A stretch of 64,000 bases of DNA, from the NCBI GenBank assembly GCA_911728455.2, contig OU452236.1, positions 12,143,195 to 12,207,194 on the forward strand, in the 5' to 3' direction. The position numbers were made by a program, and so were the translations under genes. A model generated the notes under the pieces. It saw nothing but the letters and a program-made list of their open reading frames with translations. It was not told where the DNA came from and searched no databases. The stretch's first letter is position 1. Every line of letters starts with the position of its first letter. This stretch comes from Marthasterias glacialis (Eukaryota > Echinodermata > Asteroidea > Forcipulatida > Asteriidae). Positions 1 to 10,569 of this stretch are shown here, one piece after another.

Positions 1-62
1 CATGATGACGAGGCGATTCAGCCGAAGCCGTAGCCGTAGCCATAGCCGCAAAATCGGACACA
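1..62. mobile_element. Right end of a GCCGTAGC-rich MITE (family D), cut by the window edge
   Basis: The stretch carries repeated CCGTAGC/CCGAAGCC hexamers and ends with a CGGACACAGCC-like terminus. The same terminus and interior occur in the complete copy at 21703-21833, so this is the right end of that element type. The left half lies outside the window. Confidence 0.6.
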
Positions 63-486
63 GCCATGATGTCGGGTTAACGGCTAATTTTGTGCTTACT
101 GTGTGATTTCCATTTCAAAGCGCTGCTAACCGTAAGCACACGAAAAGGCATGCTAACCTTCCGGTGCTTACTGTAGGAAAATGAATGCCGTAACGATGCA
201 AATCCATGGTGAACGCGCAAGCTGGCAGCCTAATTTTCTTGCTAACCAGTGAAATACGCTTACACTTAAAGAAATATTTCGGCTGCAATTAGCACGAAAA
301 ATTGTTTGCCGTTAAGCAGCGCTATGCAATTGGTCCCTGGTCGTTTCAAGACGGTTAATCAGACAAAGTTTGGCAAAGTTTGGTACGTCTTCTCATGGAC
401 AAGCATTAACGTATTCTGTACGTCATCCCACAAGGTTAAGAACTCCAATTAAATCTAATTGGACTGAGGAGACATCTGGATCCAAT
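63..486. other. Unique flank before the minisatellite
   Basis: No gene or repeat stands out. The motif GCTAACC and its variants recur several times between about 130 and 245, but too irregularly to call an array. Confidence 0.4.
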
Positions 487-1545
487 GATTCGTCCTCACT
501 TGACTTCATACCTGATCCGAGAACAATCTGTTCTCACCTGATTTCACACCAGATTGGAGAACAAAACGTCCTCACCTGACTCCAAACCAGATTAGAGAAC
601 AATACGTCCTCGCCTGACCCAAAACCAGATTGGAGAACAATACGTCCTTATCTGAATTCACACTAGATTAGAGAACATTACGTCCTTTTCTGACTTCACA
701 CCAGATTGGAGAACAATACGTCCTTATCTGACTGCACACTAGATTGGAGAACAATACGTCCTCATCTGACTTCACACCTGATCCGAGAACAATAAGTTCT
801 CACCTGATTTCACACCAGATTGGAGAACAAAACGTCCTCACGTGAATTCAAACCAGATTAGAGAACAATACGTCCTCGCCTGACCCAAAACCAGATTAGA
901 GAACAATACGTCCTCGCCTGACCCAAAACCAGATTGGAGAAAAATACGTCCTTATCTGAATTCACACTAGATTGGAGAACATTACGTCCTTATCTGACTT
1001 CACACCAGATTGGAGAACAATACGTCCTCATCTGACTTAGCACCAGATTGGAGAACAATACGTCCTCACCTGACTTCACATTAGGTTGGAGAACAATGGA
1101 GAACAATACGTCCTCATCTGACTTAGCACTAGATTGGAGAACATTACCTCCTTATCTGACTTCACACCAGATTGGAGAACAATACGTCCTCACCTGACTT
1201 CACATCAAATTGGAGAACAATACATCCTTATCTGACGTCACACTAGATTGGAGAACAATTACGTCCTCATCTGACTTCACACTAGATTTGAGGACATTAC
1301 GTCCTCATCTGACTTTACACTAGGTTGGAGGACATTACGTCCTCATCTGACTTCACACCAGATTGGAGAACATTACGTCCTCATCTGACTTCACACTAGA
1401 TTGGAGGACATTACGTCCTCATCTGACTTCACACTAGATTGGAGAACAATACGTCCTCATCTGACTTCACACCAGATTGGAGAACAATACGTCCTTATTT
1501 GACTCCATATTGGAGAACACTGTCCTCACTTGACATCACAATACA
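487..1545. repeat. Minisatellite of 38-bp units, about 28 copies, with a 7-unit higher-order repeat
   Basis: The unit can be read as CAGATTGGAGAACAATACGT followed by CCTCATCTGACTTCACAC. Copies differ at a few positions (CACTAG for CACCAG, ATTACG for ATACG, TTATCTG for TCATCTG). A distinctive variant beginning CCTGATCCGAGAACAAT occurs at 511 and again at 777, exactly 266 bp (7 x 38) apart, and the monomers after each occur in nearly the same order, which indicates duplication of a seven-monomer block. Near 1086-1105 a 10-bp slip duplicates GGAGAACAAT. Several later units carry GAGGAC...GTCCTC, a short inverted repeat created by one substitution. Spacers are not unique, so this is not a CRISPR array. 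Confidence 0.95.
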
Positions 1546-1639
1546 GTGGGAATAATAGGTTGTTTGATTCGGTCTTAAACAATGAGTGTTGGACTGTAAG
1601 ATCCAACTTCAAGAGGTTTGTCATTAATTATTAGTTTAT

Positions 1640-1926
1640 GGAAGTCTGAGCACACCCGTACACAAGGGTGTTGGTAATGTGAACCAGAAGCACTGGGGTA
1701 AAACCCTACTCTTCCACGATTAAGTGTTTGAGTTCTTTGATGTGACTACCATCCTTAGTACATGGGACCTTCGGCATTACGTCCCATCAGAAAGACAGAG
1801 GTACAATGGTTAGATAATTATATTGCTCCATGACACAAGCATCGTGACCAGACAGGCCGGGATTCGAACCCACACTCTGTGAGCAACAGAATGCTGTGCA
1901 CAAGCCCGCTCGGCCACGACGCTCCA
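1640..1926 (-). mobile_element. tRNA-derived SINE, alpha family, minus strand
   Basis: Read on the minus strand, the head at 1926-1906 has a GTCGTGGCCGAGCGGGC-like A box and the B box sits at 1871-1860 (GGTTCGAATCCC). The body contains the GGGACGTAATGCCGA segment and the ACCCCAGTGCTTCTGGTT segment also found at 53.5-53.9 kb and 18.8-19.0 kb. The acceptor-stem halves do not pair, so it is not a functional tRNA gene. It abuts the minisatellite. Confidence 0.85.
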
Positions 1927-2499
1927 CACAGAGAAACCTTCAAAAACAAGATATCATGTTGGTAGACAGGAGTCTGCATTTGAGCTAGTCAGTCAAACCA
2001 GTTTCGGGACAGCGATACCTAGGCAGTTGATATAAATAGGTCATTTCCATTAAGCTCAGGCTATCCAGAAAGGAAGCGGGATAAGAAAGTATCGAGCATT
2101 TGATCTCAGTTTTTCCCTGTAATCGTAAGTGCTTATTGACCGACATTCTACCCGTACTGTCTTTCAATTACTTTGCTGTTGCTCAACTAACATTATCATT
2201 TTCTTCTTCTCCTTTTACTTTTCTCCGAGGGATTTTCCACGTCATGTACGTGGACAGCATTCAATAAGTTTTAAAAGTATACTTTACTCTCCATAATTAC
2301 ACTTTCCTTCATCACAACAGAGTCAGACTTCTCTGCAGATTTCCTAAAATCGACTGCGTGCAATTTAAGACCAGCCTATTTGGGTAAAACGTGGACTCAA
2401 GATGAATAACTGGACTCCACTGCAAATATATATTAAAAACTCTGAATCGGTTAAACAAGTAAAATCTTGAATAGTAATGATAATTTGGGAGGCTGGTCA

Positions 2500-2805
2500 T
2501 ACTTACGCTGAGAAGCTGAGTTGCGAAGGAAGCGGCTAAACGTGTTCAAGCTGCAGGCATATTCAAGGGCGCCTTTGGCAGCCAGCCACATCAACCCATA
2601 TTGACCACGAAGCACAGCCTGAGATCGAAAGTGTTTGATATTTCCGGATGAAGGAAAACCAGGGGCCCGGAGAAAAAACCTCGTGGAACAGGAATGAACC
2701 AACGCCGGCTCTAAACACAAATGGCCCCAGCTGGGAATCGAACCAGGGCCACAGTGGTGAGAGGCGAGCGCTTTATGTATACTAGCCAGACATGCCACCC
2801 CAATG
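2500..2805 (-). mobile_element. tRNA-derived SINE-like element, gamma type, containing an exon-like segment
   Basis: On the minus strand, TCTGGCTAGTATAC at 2790-2777 resembles an A box and CCTGGTTCGATTCCC at 2746-2732 is a good B box, about 30 nt apart as in a tRNA. The downstream body (2730-2507) is T-rich and then GC-richer. At 2618-2507 it contains CTCAG|GCTGTGC...CTCAGC|GTAAGTATG, a plausible acceptor, an open frame of 37 codons and a near-consensus donor. The tRNA-like head directly upstream favours a SINE body, but a real or exonised exon is not excluded. I do not recognise the encoded peptide. Confidence 0.6.
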
Positions 2806-4254
2806 ATGTTGTTTTCGAACATTTCTAACACGAACAGCTGACATTTTCAGTTGAAGAGGCTTCAACTTCGCTAACAACCGCAACGCATATAAATGGGGAT
2901 ATTCACATGATAAATGACGCAGACATTAAATAAATGGGTAGATCACGACGCAAACATTGTCGTGTTGCTAGCTACTGCACGAGAAGCCACACTGATCAGA
3001 ATATAAATCTTTTGAACGAGAACATACATGCAATGGCGTAATTAATTCGAATGTTGACAGTTGGGCATTTAATTGGATTTTTGGAGCGGATTGTTCTTTC
3101 GGTTCGACGGGTCGGAAAGGAATTTACAAACCAACATCATCAAAGCAAAGTTATCGGTATCGTCAAATACCTGTCATAGCATAAGAAATCGATTGCATGG
3201 GACCCTATGTGGGAAAAATAACTCCTCTGTTTGTTTCATCTCCAACGAGGTATGTTTTTCATGATAGGCCTACCTCTCTCTGCACTTTTGCAACAGCGAG
3301 CTGTTAAACGCAGATTGTCAGCTAATAGCGTTATAAAAGAAGTACCAGTTAATTCTTGGGTAATATAATCTGCATAATTACATAACGAGTTAATGGCGCC
3401 TTCTGATTGGTCCAGTTAAGCGCCGCGCCCCACCTTGACACGCGTGACCCAATCGCTCTGTTTACGTTGATCACCAAAGGTTTACCACTTATTCAATAAA
3501 ACCCTTATTTTACCATTTAAATGGGGCAACAACAAAGGTTGACATTCCACATCCGAGTTTGAGAGTGTCGTCTATTAAGACTAACACGTCCTTCCATTTA
3601 ATGTCATTTTCTCATCATGGACCGACGTGCTGTCGAACACGAAGGCAGCTTTTTAAACAGCCAGCAAGTTTTGTGCTGAAGTCACGTTCCGTTCAGAGAA
3701 ATATCTTTTTCAAAAACGCCTGATAAAACGAATGATTGGTAAAATTCTGTGCATTTGAAACGTATTTGGATTTGTAACTTTTGCAGTAATAATGTGGGAG
3801 CATCTGAGGCTTAGCTTGAAGGCGCCTAAAACCTGGTATTTGTTATTTCTAAACCACTGTGGCAAGTAGGATATGATAAAGATAAGATGACAAAATTAAA
3901 AAGCCAGCGCCATAGCAAGAGCGCTGATTCGACCCTCACGTTTCTTCTGGCGACTGGCAATATACCGGAAGAGTTTTAATTTTGTCTAAGTGTACCAGAC
4001 TCTTATGAGTGTACTGCTCGTGTCGAACAATACCATTGACGACTTTACCCAAATAAATGTTGGACAAGAGATTTATTGTTCAATTAACCGAAGCAAATTT
4101 CGAAGCTCACAGATGGTATCTTATCATATAGCTGGCGCCTATTGAGTGCATTACTAAAACAAAACCTATATAATATTTACAAGGGTAAATAAATAACATC
4201 TGCTAAATACATGGTACATTTATTGAAGTACAGTTTGCTGTCTTTTTGTTCCAT

Positions 4255-4450
4255 TTATACTAATACATTTATTTATATAGCGCTCTTACATATCACATAA
4301 TATGGTTACACAGCGCTTAACAGCAAAAAGTCAACTGAAGAAAACTGAGAACAAGTTAGTCATTGTTGGAAAAGAAGATTTTTAAGAGCCGTCTTTAAAA
4401 AAACATCTTAAAAACATTTAAAAGTGTTTCACAATTTATCTAGAAATATT
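4255..4450. repeat. TTTATATAGCGC-type SINE/LINE 3'-tail fragment
   Basis: The ATTTATTTATATAGCGCTC segment, then an ACAGCGCTTAACAG segment and an A-rich stretch, resembles the widespread 3' tail of deuterostome short retroposons, as I remember it. A related CCTATATGGCGCACTC segment forms the 3' end of the SINE at 53450-53865. No tRNA-like head is attached. Confidence 0.45.
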
Positions 4451-7400
4451 TGAAGATTTGGAATGCATTTTTCATGTGGATCGATTGTCAGGATGCGCCG
4501 ACCAAAACAAAAGGCAGGCCTACTATTTTTTATTGACAAAACTACTTCCGTTTGATTATTGAAATACTGGAATGTTGAAATGTTCATCGTGGACATGGAC
4601 TTCTCATTCATAGGGCCAGAATGTTTTCCCCAAACCTTGAAGTAGTATACTTTGATATGGATAAGCGAAAAACTAAAAGCCTGCACTTTGATAAAATGGT
4701 GTATATATTTTCATAATGAATGTGCTTATAAAGACGTGCATATCGCCCTAAACTACCCGCATCTCGTGTCACCTTCTCCGGTGTACAGTGAAACACAAAT
4801 GGTAGCACAGGAATCAAGCAACATAACGGGTTTTACCTGCACAAGAACGCAACCTCAATTATGCAGTGTTAATTGGATAATCCCACTGCGACGCAGAGGA
4901 AGTACAGACGGGCTGTTGTGTGTCGGGGTTCCATTTCACAAACCCATCACCGCGTGCGGTGAATGTGTTGAGAAGTCAATATCGAAATTCGGATGTTTTG
5001 AAATGAAAGAGGTACACCCAATGTTGGAAACGCCAAGTGTATGTCTTTGTGAGGCACTGAGTTCGACACAGAAAACGTGGGCCCGGAGGGTGATAATGAC
5101 ATGCAATAATGTCCAGGCACGGATCAGCGGGCATAAGCTAATAGTAGGGGGGGGGGGGGAGGAAAGTGACTTTCCCGCATCGACCACTAACAGGCAAAGC
5201 TTTGCCAGGTCAACACCTGTGCGATTTGCGTTTCGAAAAAAAAACCTGACACGCCGTGGGTATAAAGTGAGGGGAGAGAATGTGCTCGGTAGATGGGTTT
5301 GCTTTGTTGACAAAGGCTGTCAGTGGAACACTGCAGGATTGTGTTGTCTAATGGCAATTGGGGGGATGAGGTGGTATACCGGCACGCTCCATTGCATGAT
5401 CTGACGGATTACCAGTTCTCATCCTCACACATTCACGGGAGACTTGCTAGCAATGTGTAGGCCCGATGAGGTGGCTGCCTTCGCCACGGCGCACATTAAA
5501 ACAAAATTGTCCTTCGGTCTTCACTGGGTAATGAATCTAATTAGTCATACGAAATCGTTAATGAGATATTTATAATTGGCGAAGATCTGCACTGTAGTAT
5601 TCATTATATTGTGTTTGACAGACAATGTGCAGAGGCGGCTAATGTGTTCTCAGTCATGAGGGTATAGTTGTTATTAACAAACGAACAACTCTTGTTTGTC
5701 CGAGCTTTACATACAGAATTAACATCCTCGTCTCAATTTGAAGCCGTACCTCGATCAGTGATTCCTTTCAGTGGAAACGAAAATCAGAAATGTTACACAA
5801 ACATCGGAGAGACAGATTGTGGATCTCTCAGAAAATAATCACAATAATCCAAATCGAAACGTCAGAAATGATCACAGTTGAATCGAAACTGAAAACAAAA
5901 ACTGTTGTTGACTTTGACGAGGACGGCTGTGTGAGCCTGTAAATTGTTTAAAAAAAACTGACGTACGTTTCCGTATGTTATTACATGTATATGAAAAATC
6001 CCTAGAGAGAATCAAGTTATCAGTCAAAACAACTTGTGATGTATGTCTTTCTTGTGACTTATTTATGGCAAATTCCAAGTTCACAAAAATTGTAAGGACA
6101 AATTCTATGCTGCGTATATAGACAGCCACGAAATGAAGCAGGGGCGATCAATTATTTTTCTCTGTTTCAAAAAATAGCATCCAACAGACACGAACGTAAA
6201 ATGGCCATTCCATGTCAACTCATGGTGCATTGCACAAAAACATTATCTGTTCCCCATAATGATTTTTCTTGACTTGATATGTTGAGATTTGTTATTAATT
6301 TAAAAATATGAAGTCGGGAGAATCATTCAACAACAAAATAATTGCTGATACGTCATTGGTGGTGTACATAGGGAGTATTCGTGGGGTTGCCACAGAGGTA
6401 AAAACGTATAGCCTGTCTTATCGCTGCCTACTCGACTTTAACATTTGGCTCTGATTGAAATCAAGAATTATTTCAGATGACGGTGGCCGCTTTGAAATCC
6501 GACGGTTCTGATTTTCAACGAGGTGTGTTTTTTTGTTAATTCCACGGCTGTGTAGTTTCCAAAGCAGACCATCGCCCACCTTGTATTGATCCATCGCACC
6601 GGTTAAAAACAAAGTTATTTACGGGGATCGATCGGGGGAGTAGAGAATGAGGAAGGATCTTTCCGGCTAAACGCGTCCAGTAGATGGGATTAGCACCAAA
6701 CAGCCACTCAGGTATATTGTAATAAGCCTGCGAGTCTGTTGATGAAACTTCTTTGAAACGCTTCTCATTCCTGACACGTCACACATTTTTCAGCAGATAC
6801 CAAGTTTCAGCTCATGGTTTATGTTAGCTTGGCCCAAGTTTCGCGGCTCTATTACTGATGAATTCTGCGTTTATGGCCACCATTCTGCGCTCGTAGTGCC
6901 AACTTTGGCACAAGCTGCGTGAAGTGAAAAATGCTCAATACGAACACATGCAAGCACAAATTCCTTGTTAAAAACGCGCTTACTTAAGCGTGGAGTTTTC
7001 TACGATCGTAAGAGCCAATTTGCCATTTACGTAATGCAGAGCCTGGAAAATGGGCCCATCAGAAATGGGCCTGGAAACAGTGTTAGAAAGTGTCAACATT
7101 GTTATGCACAAGAACAATAGGCTGAATGGTGAGCATTCGAGTAAAAAGCAAACGAGGCATGGAGTAATTAATTTCATTTTTCTTTACACAATTAATTATG
7201 ATGACAGTTCGTTATTGCGTAACAATGTTGATACCTTCTAATCCACGTTTCTCTCTGTCTTGTGCCCACTGTACAAGCGCAATAACAATACAGATTCTTA
7301 ATGAACATAAGTGGGGTCTGGCTATGTTTCTCTTACGGCAATTGGTTTAGTTTGAAACTGGAAAAAAGGTGAAGTTCTTCAGTCTAGTGTTAAAAAAATA

Positions 7401-7514
7401 AACAGAAGACCAAAATGAGAAATGTATTACGATAAACAGTCTATGCATGTGTATTTGCTGACTCTTGTAATTAAAAGGAAATATCAGTCAATGTTTTGTA
7501 TCAGACTCGCTGGA

Positions 7515-7650
7515 GTAGTGTGTCGTGGCCGAGCAGGTAAGCGCACCCAGACTCAAGCTCTTGTGTTTCCAGCCTGCAGAGTGGGGGTTGGAGTCCCGGT
7601 CTTGACAGCAGTGTCCTCAAGCAAGACATTTAACCATTAATAGCTTATAG
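7515..7650 (+). mobile_element. tRNA-derived SINE, alpha family, 3'-truncated
   Basis: The A box region GTCGTGGCCGAGCAGG is at 7522-7537 and a decayed B box (GGTTGGAGTCCC) at about 7586-7597, followed by the family's CAGTGTCCTCAAGCAAGACA segment. It stops near 7650 in a short TAGCTTAT-type repeat, so the rest of the body is missing. Confidence 0.85.
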
Positions 7651-7800
7651 CTTATCAATAGCTTATCTGGATACTTTTACATGATGGTCCTGTCTTGTTT
7701 CAACTTAACAAGCTTGTATCCAACGTTGCCTAAAAAAAACCGCGCTTGCTCAGCCGATACACGTGACTTTCTTACCGCATGACCATGAAAATTTACCGGT

Positions 7801-7834
7801 TTTTTTTCTTCTTTTTCTTTGGGGGGGGGGGGGG
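7801..7834. repeat. Poly-T/poly-G junction
   Basis: A T-rich tract runs directly into 14 G residues. A similar junction lies at 13374-13409. Both are open in several frames only because they are low in complexity. Confidence 0.9.
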
Positions 7835-9120
7835 CTTCCTTCCACAAGAAGACGGCCGCAACTTCATAGGTTATTCCTGTCGTAGAAACGTGCCTACCGC
7901 AAATGGTTATAATCACACGGCTCTCGCTTATCAGGCAGTGATGTACTTCGGTTTGGTTGGGGGAGAACCGAGATACGTTTTCCTATAACGCAAACAAGCA
8001 TGCAAATCGTTTTTGCACGCTTGACTCCTACACGTGTAATTGGCGTGGTGGTGCATGGCGCTCGGTAATTATGGAACGGAATTGCCCGCGTTTGGGGCAC
8101 TCCGGGGATCGGATCAGGTGAAAACCAGGAGACGAAAAAGGTTCAAGTGAGTAAACATATTCAAATCCTGACCGTTTCTGAAGGACATACGCGTCTCCTT
8201 AAGCCAAGATAACTGTATGTGTTGGCAAAATGCCTAATTTACGTACACTCTTTGAATTAAAAATTGGCGCTAAAATCTATCCAGCCAATGAGAGGTTCAG
8301 TGTGGTTATGAATGAGCAATGGTATCCAGTATTACTGATATCAATAATATTGAAGGAGCGATGATGCCATCAAAAAGATGAAGGACATCTCTTCATCTCT
8401 TCCGAAAAAACCCTCTCGTATGAGAGAGGGTGGTGCGTGTAATAAAAACAAGCCATTGTATTGCTGCCATGTAAGTTTATTTGCTATTAACTGTAATGAT
8501 TCCGCGTCCTCATAAGACTTCAATATTAAATGAAAACCAATAATAGAACAAGTACCAGTACATTTTACACAACTCAAGAATGCCATAAAACAAATGCAAA
8601 TTTGAGGTCATGGATCCCAAATGTACTAATTATAACTGCAAAACACTATTCCTACAGATTTCAATCCAGATATTAACGCGTGTTAAATTCATTAGTTGTT
8701 GTAGATATTTTTAAGAACTTTTGAAAGTTCAGACTCGCGCCTGAGTGATCAAACTACATTCTAGAAATATGGACTTCGAACGAAATACACAAGACAATTA
8801 ACATATTCATTTATGCATATGCAAAGAAAACTTACATTTTATGTTTAAATGAAGCCTATTGTGCGTTGTGCATTTTGTTTTATTAAAGCGATTTGTGAAT
8901 CAGAATAGCACATGGCCTTGTGGCCAATTTTCTGAACCATAACGTTTGGTGAGAAGTGATTCAGCAAGGAAGACACGTTCTTCAATCATCTTGGATTTCA
9001 TCAATACGTTACACAGGATGTAGCACCCAGTTCGAAAGGCAATAATATACTTTTACAAGACCGAGCAATCTTAATATAAGCAAGATTCAAATTGCATTTC
9101 TCCCAGTCCATGTTTAAATC

Positions 9121-9640
9121 ACATGGTGACATAAGGTCAAAGTCAGTTTTGTGATGCAATCATTTTCCAGTAGTCACAACCCTTATAAAATTGGGAAAAG
9201 AATTACAAGTCTGTAAGATTACGTTAAAACGGTGTAAAATACAATTGTATTTGATACGGTAACCCTTCCAGTGTGAATTTTGTCAATATCCAAAAACATC
9301 CAATGACGTCACATATAAAACATCTGGGTCTGTACATTTTTGTACGGGATTTGTTTAGTTCATTTCTGAACTTGTACGATATCGAATCAAAAAGGCATTA
9401 ATTGAATATGACTATTTGACTGACTCACAAATTCCTCTTTGGAACACAGTACAGACCCGTTTGTTGCTGATACCCAATGACGTCATGTTTAAAACTTCGC
9501 TCTGAAAGAGTGTAAAACGAAATGACATTTTATACCATTTTAACTTGAGGCTAGAGAGTTGAAACATTTTCGTTTGGGACTCTATCTGTTGGTAAAATAA
9601 GTGCATCACAAAATCGAGGTTGACCGTGGAGCCACTCTTC
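9121..9640. mobile_element. Foldback MITE, family C, copy 1
   Basis: The left end, AAGTCAGTTTTGTGATGCA, is inverted at the right end as GTGCATCACAAAATCGAGG. The interior matches 56753-57189: GGTGTAAAAT, then CCAATGACGTCACAT, TGTACGGG, ATCAAAAAGG, CCAATGACGTCATGTTT and GACTCTATCT in the same order. The two CCAATGACGTCA blocks are internal direct repeats. No coding capacity is seen. It lies just downstream of the exon at 9880-10088, probably in that gene's first intron. Confidence 0.85.
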
Positions 9641-9676
9641 AACTAATTCGCCAGCCACCATCACTTATAAGCGTGA

Positions 9677-9750
9677 CCGCCTCGCTTATAAACCTCCCAT
9701 GATAATATCATGGTGTCACGACAGAGCATCCACTCTAACAAGCGAGGCGG
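9677..9750. repeat. Inverted repeat with a palindrome in its loop
   Basis: The arms CCGCCTCGCTT (9677-9687) and AAGCGAGGCGG (9740-9750) are perfect 11-bp complements. The loop contains the 17-bp palindrome CCATGATAATATCATGG at 9697-9713. It could be an eroded foldback element or a regulatory palindrome. It lies about 130 bp inside the putative first intron of the minus-strand gene. Confidence 0.8.
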
Positions 9751-9879
9751 ATTTAGAACGGTATATTTAGAAGGGTAAGGGGGCGTTATCATGATACGTA
9801 ACCGACTCCCATTTTATAAGCTAATGTGCTCAACATTTGCCTCTTTATGAGCAGTAACAGTAATGTGTGAATGGCTTAC

Positions 9880-10088
9880 CCATAGAGTCCAAGGGAGGTT
9901 GGATCAGACAGCACTGGTCGCAACGTCTCCTTAATCGTCGGAAGACCACTTTTCTTTGAGGACGAAACTTTAAACGATCCAGATTTACGGGTTAGAACTT
10001 GCCCACGGGGGTCAAACGGCTGGTCCGTGTCGAGGAATGCTTTCTGCCTGGCCTGGGGGTTTCTATCCGGAGAAGATGAGGCTGCCAT
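9880..10088 (-). CDS. First coding exon of an unidentified protein gene
   Basis: The function is unknown and I do not recognise the family. An ATG at 10088, with G at -3 and G at +4, opens a frame of 69 codons plus two bases that ends at TATGG|GTAAGC, a near-consensus donor. The next codon would be TAA, which supports splicing here, with phase 2 and an interrupted Gly codon. An upstream in-frame GTG also exists, but ATG is the sensible eukaryotic start. The peptide begins MAASSSPDRN, is polar and basic with a Ser/Lys cluster (SFKVSSSKKS) around residues 38-47, and ends SDPTSLGLY. It looks like a disordered N-terminus, with no signal peptide or membrane segment. Codon use is balanced and GC exceeds the flanks. 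The rest of the gene must lie toward lower coordinates. The main doubt is that only one exon was found. Confidence 0.7.
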
Positions 10089-10341
10089 GTCTGCCACCTC
10101 ACTTTGGTATCACCGGTCTCTGTGAGCGAATGGCGAGCAGCAGCGGGTCGATGCTGAGGAGTATGATCCGCCGTGGTTTCTCACCGTGGTTTCTCTGATG
10201 TTACGGTGTTCGCGGTGTTTTTCACCGGTACTGAACAAGCTTCGGTAATACGAGCCTGTAGATTATCCGCTGACCACGCAACGCTGGTCTCCCATAACAA
10301 GTTCCTGGTTATCTGTCGGCGTCAGTCAATCTCCTGGCACC
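10089..10341 (-). promoter_or_regulatory. 5' leader and probable promoter of the minus-strand gene
   Basis: This flank is richer in GC and CpG (ACCGGT, CGCGG, GGCGAGC) than its surroundings. It contains a perfect tandem 13-bp repeat, CCGTGGTTTCTC plus one base, at 10171-10183 and 10184-10196. No clear TATA box lies at a suitable distance on the minus strand. An alternative reading is that CGCTCACAG at about 10125 is a splice acceptor, which would put the promoter further upstream. A plus-strand ATG in good context at 10342 makes a shared divergent promoter conceivable. Confidence 0.4.
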
Positions 10342-10569
10342 ATGAGCCGCGCTAGGACGAAGGTTTACTGTGAAGTCATTCAAGGTAACTCCATGGTAAG
10401 GCCTGTTATGAAACAAGATGTCACGACTTCTGGCGAAACCTTAAAAGGCTATTCGTTCTTAATGTGCGGTGCAGATACGAAGGGCAACCCGATCGTCCAT
10501 TTAATACTAGTAAAAAAAGGCCTAATCATGACAAGATTTGTACATCCACACAAGGATTCAGAATGACGT

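Larger units (their letters stand above)
2810..9120. other. Gene-poor stretch, probably intronic or intergenic
   Basis: No ORF here has gene-like features apart from those listed separately. If the minus-strand gene at 9880-10088 continues inside the window, its later exons must lie in this interval or at lower coordinates, but I found none with a convincing acceptor, open frame and donor whose phase fits. The frames here are short, overlapping or interrupted by homopolymers such as the G run at about 5147-5159. Confidence 0.4.

Noticed and set aside
487-1545. Possible CRISPR array
   Set aside because: Units are contiguous 38-mers with graded variation and no unique spacers, and the context is eukaryotic.
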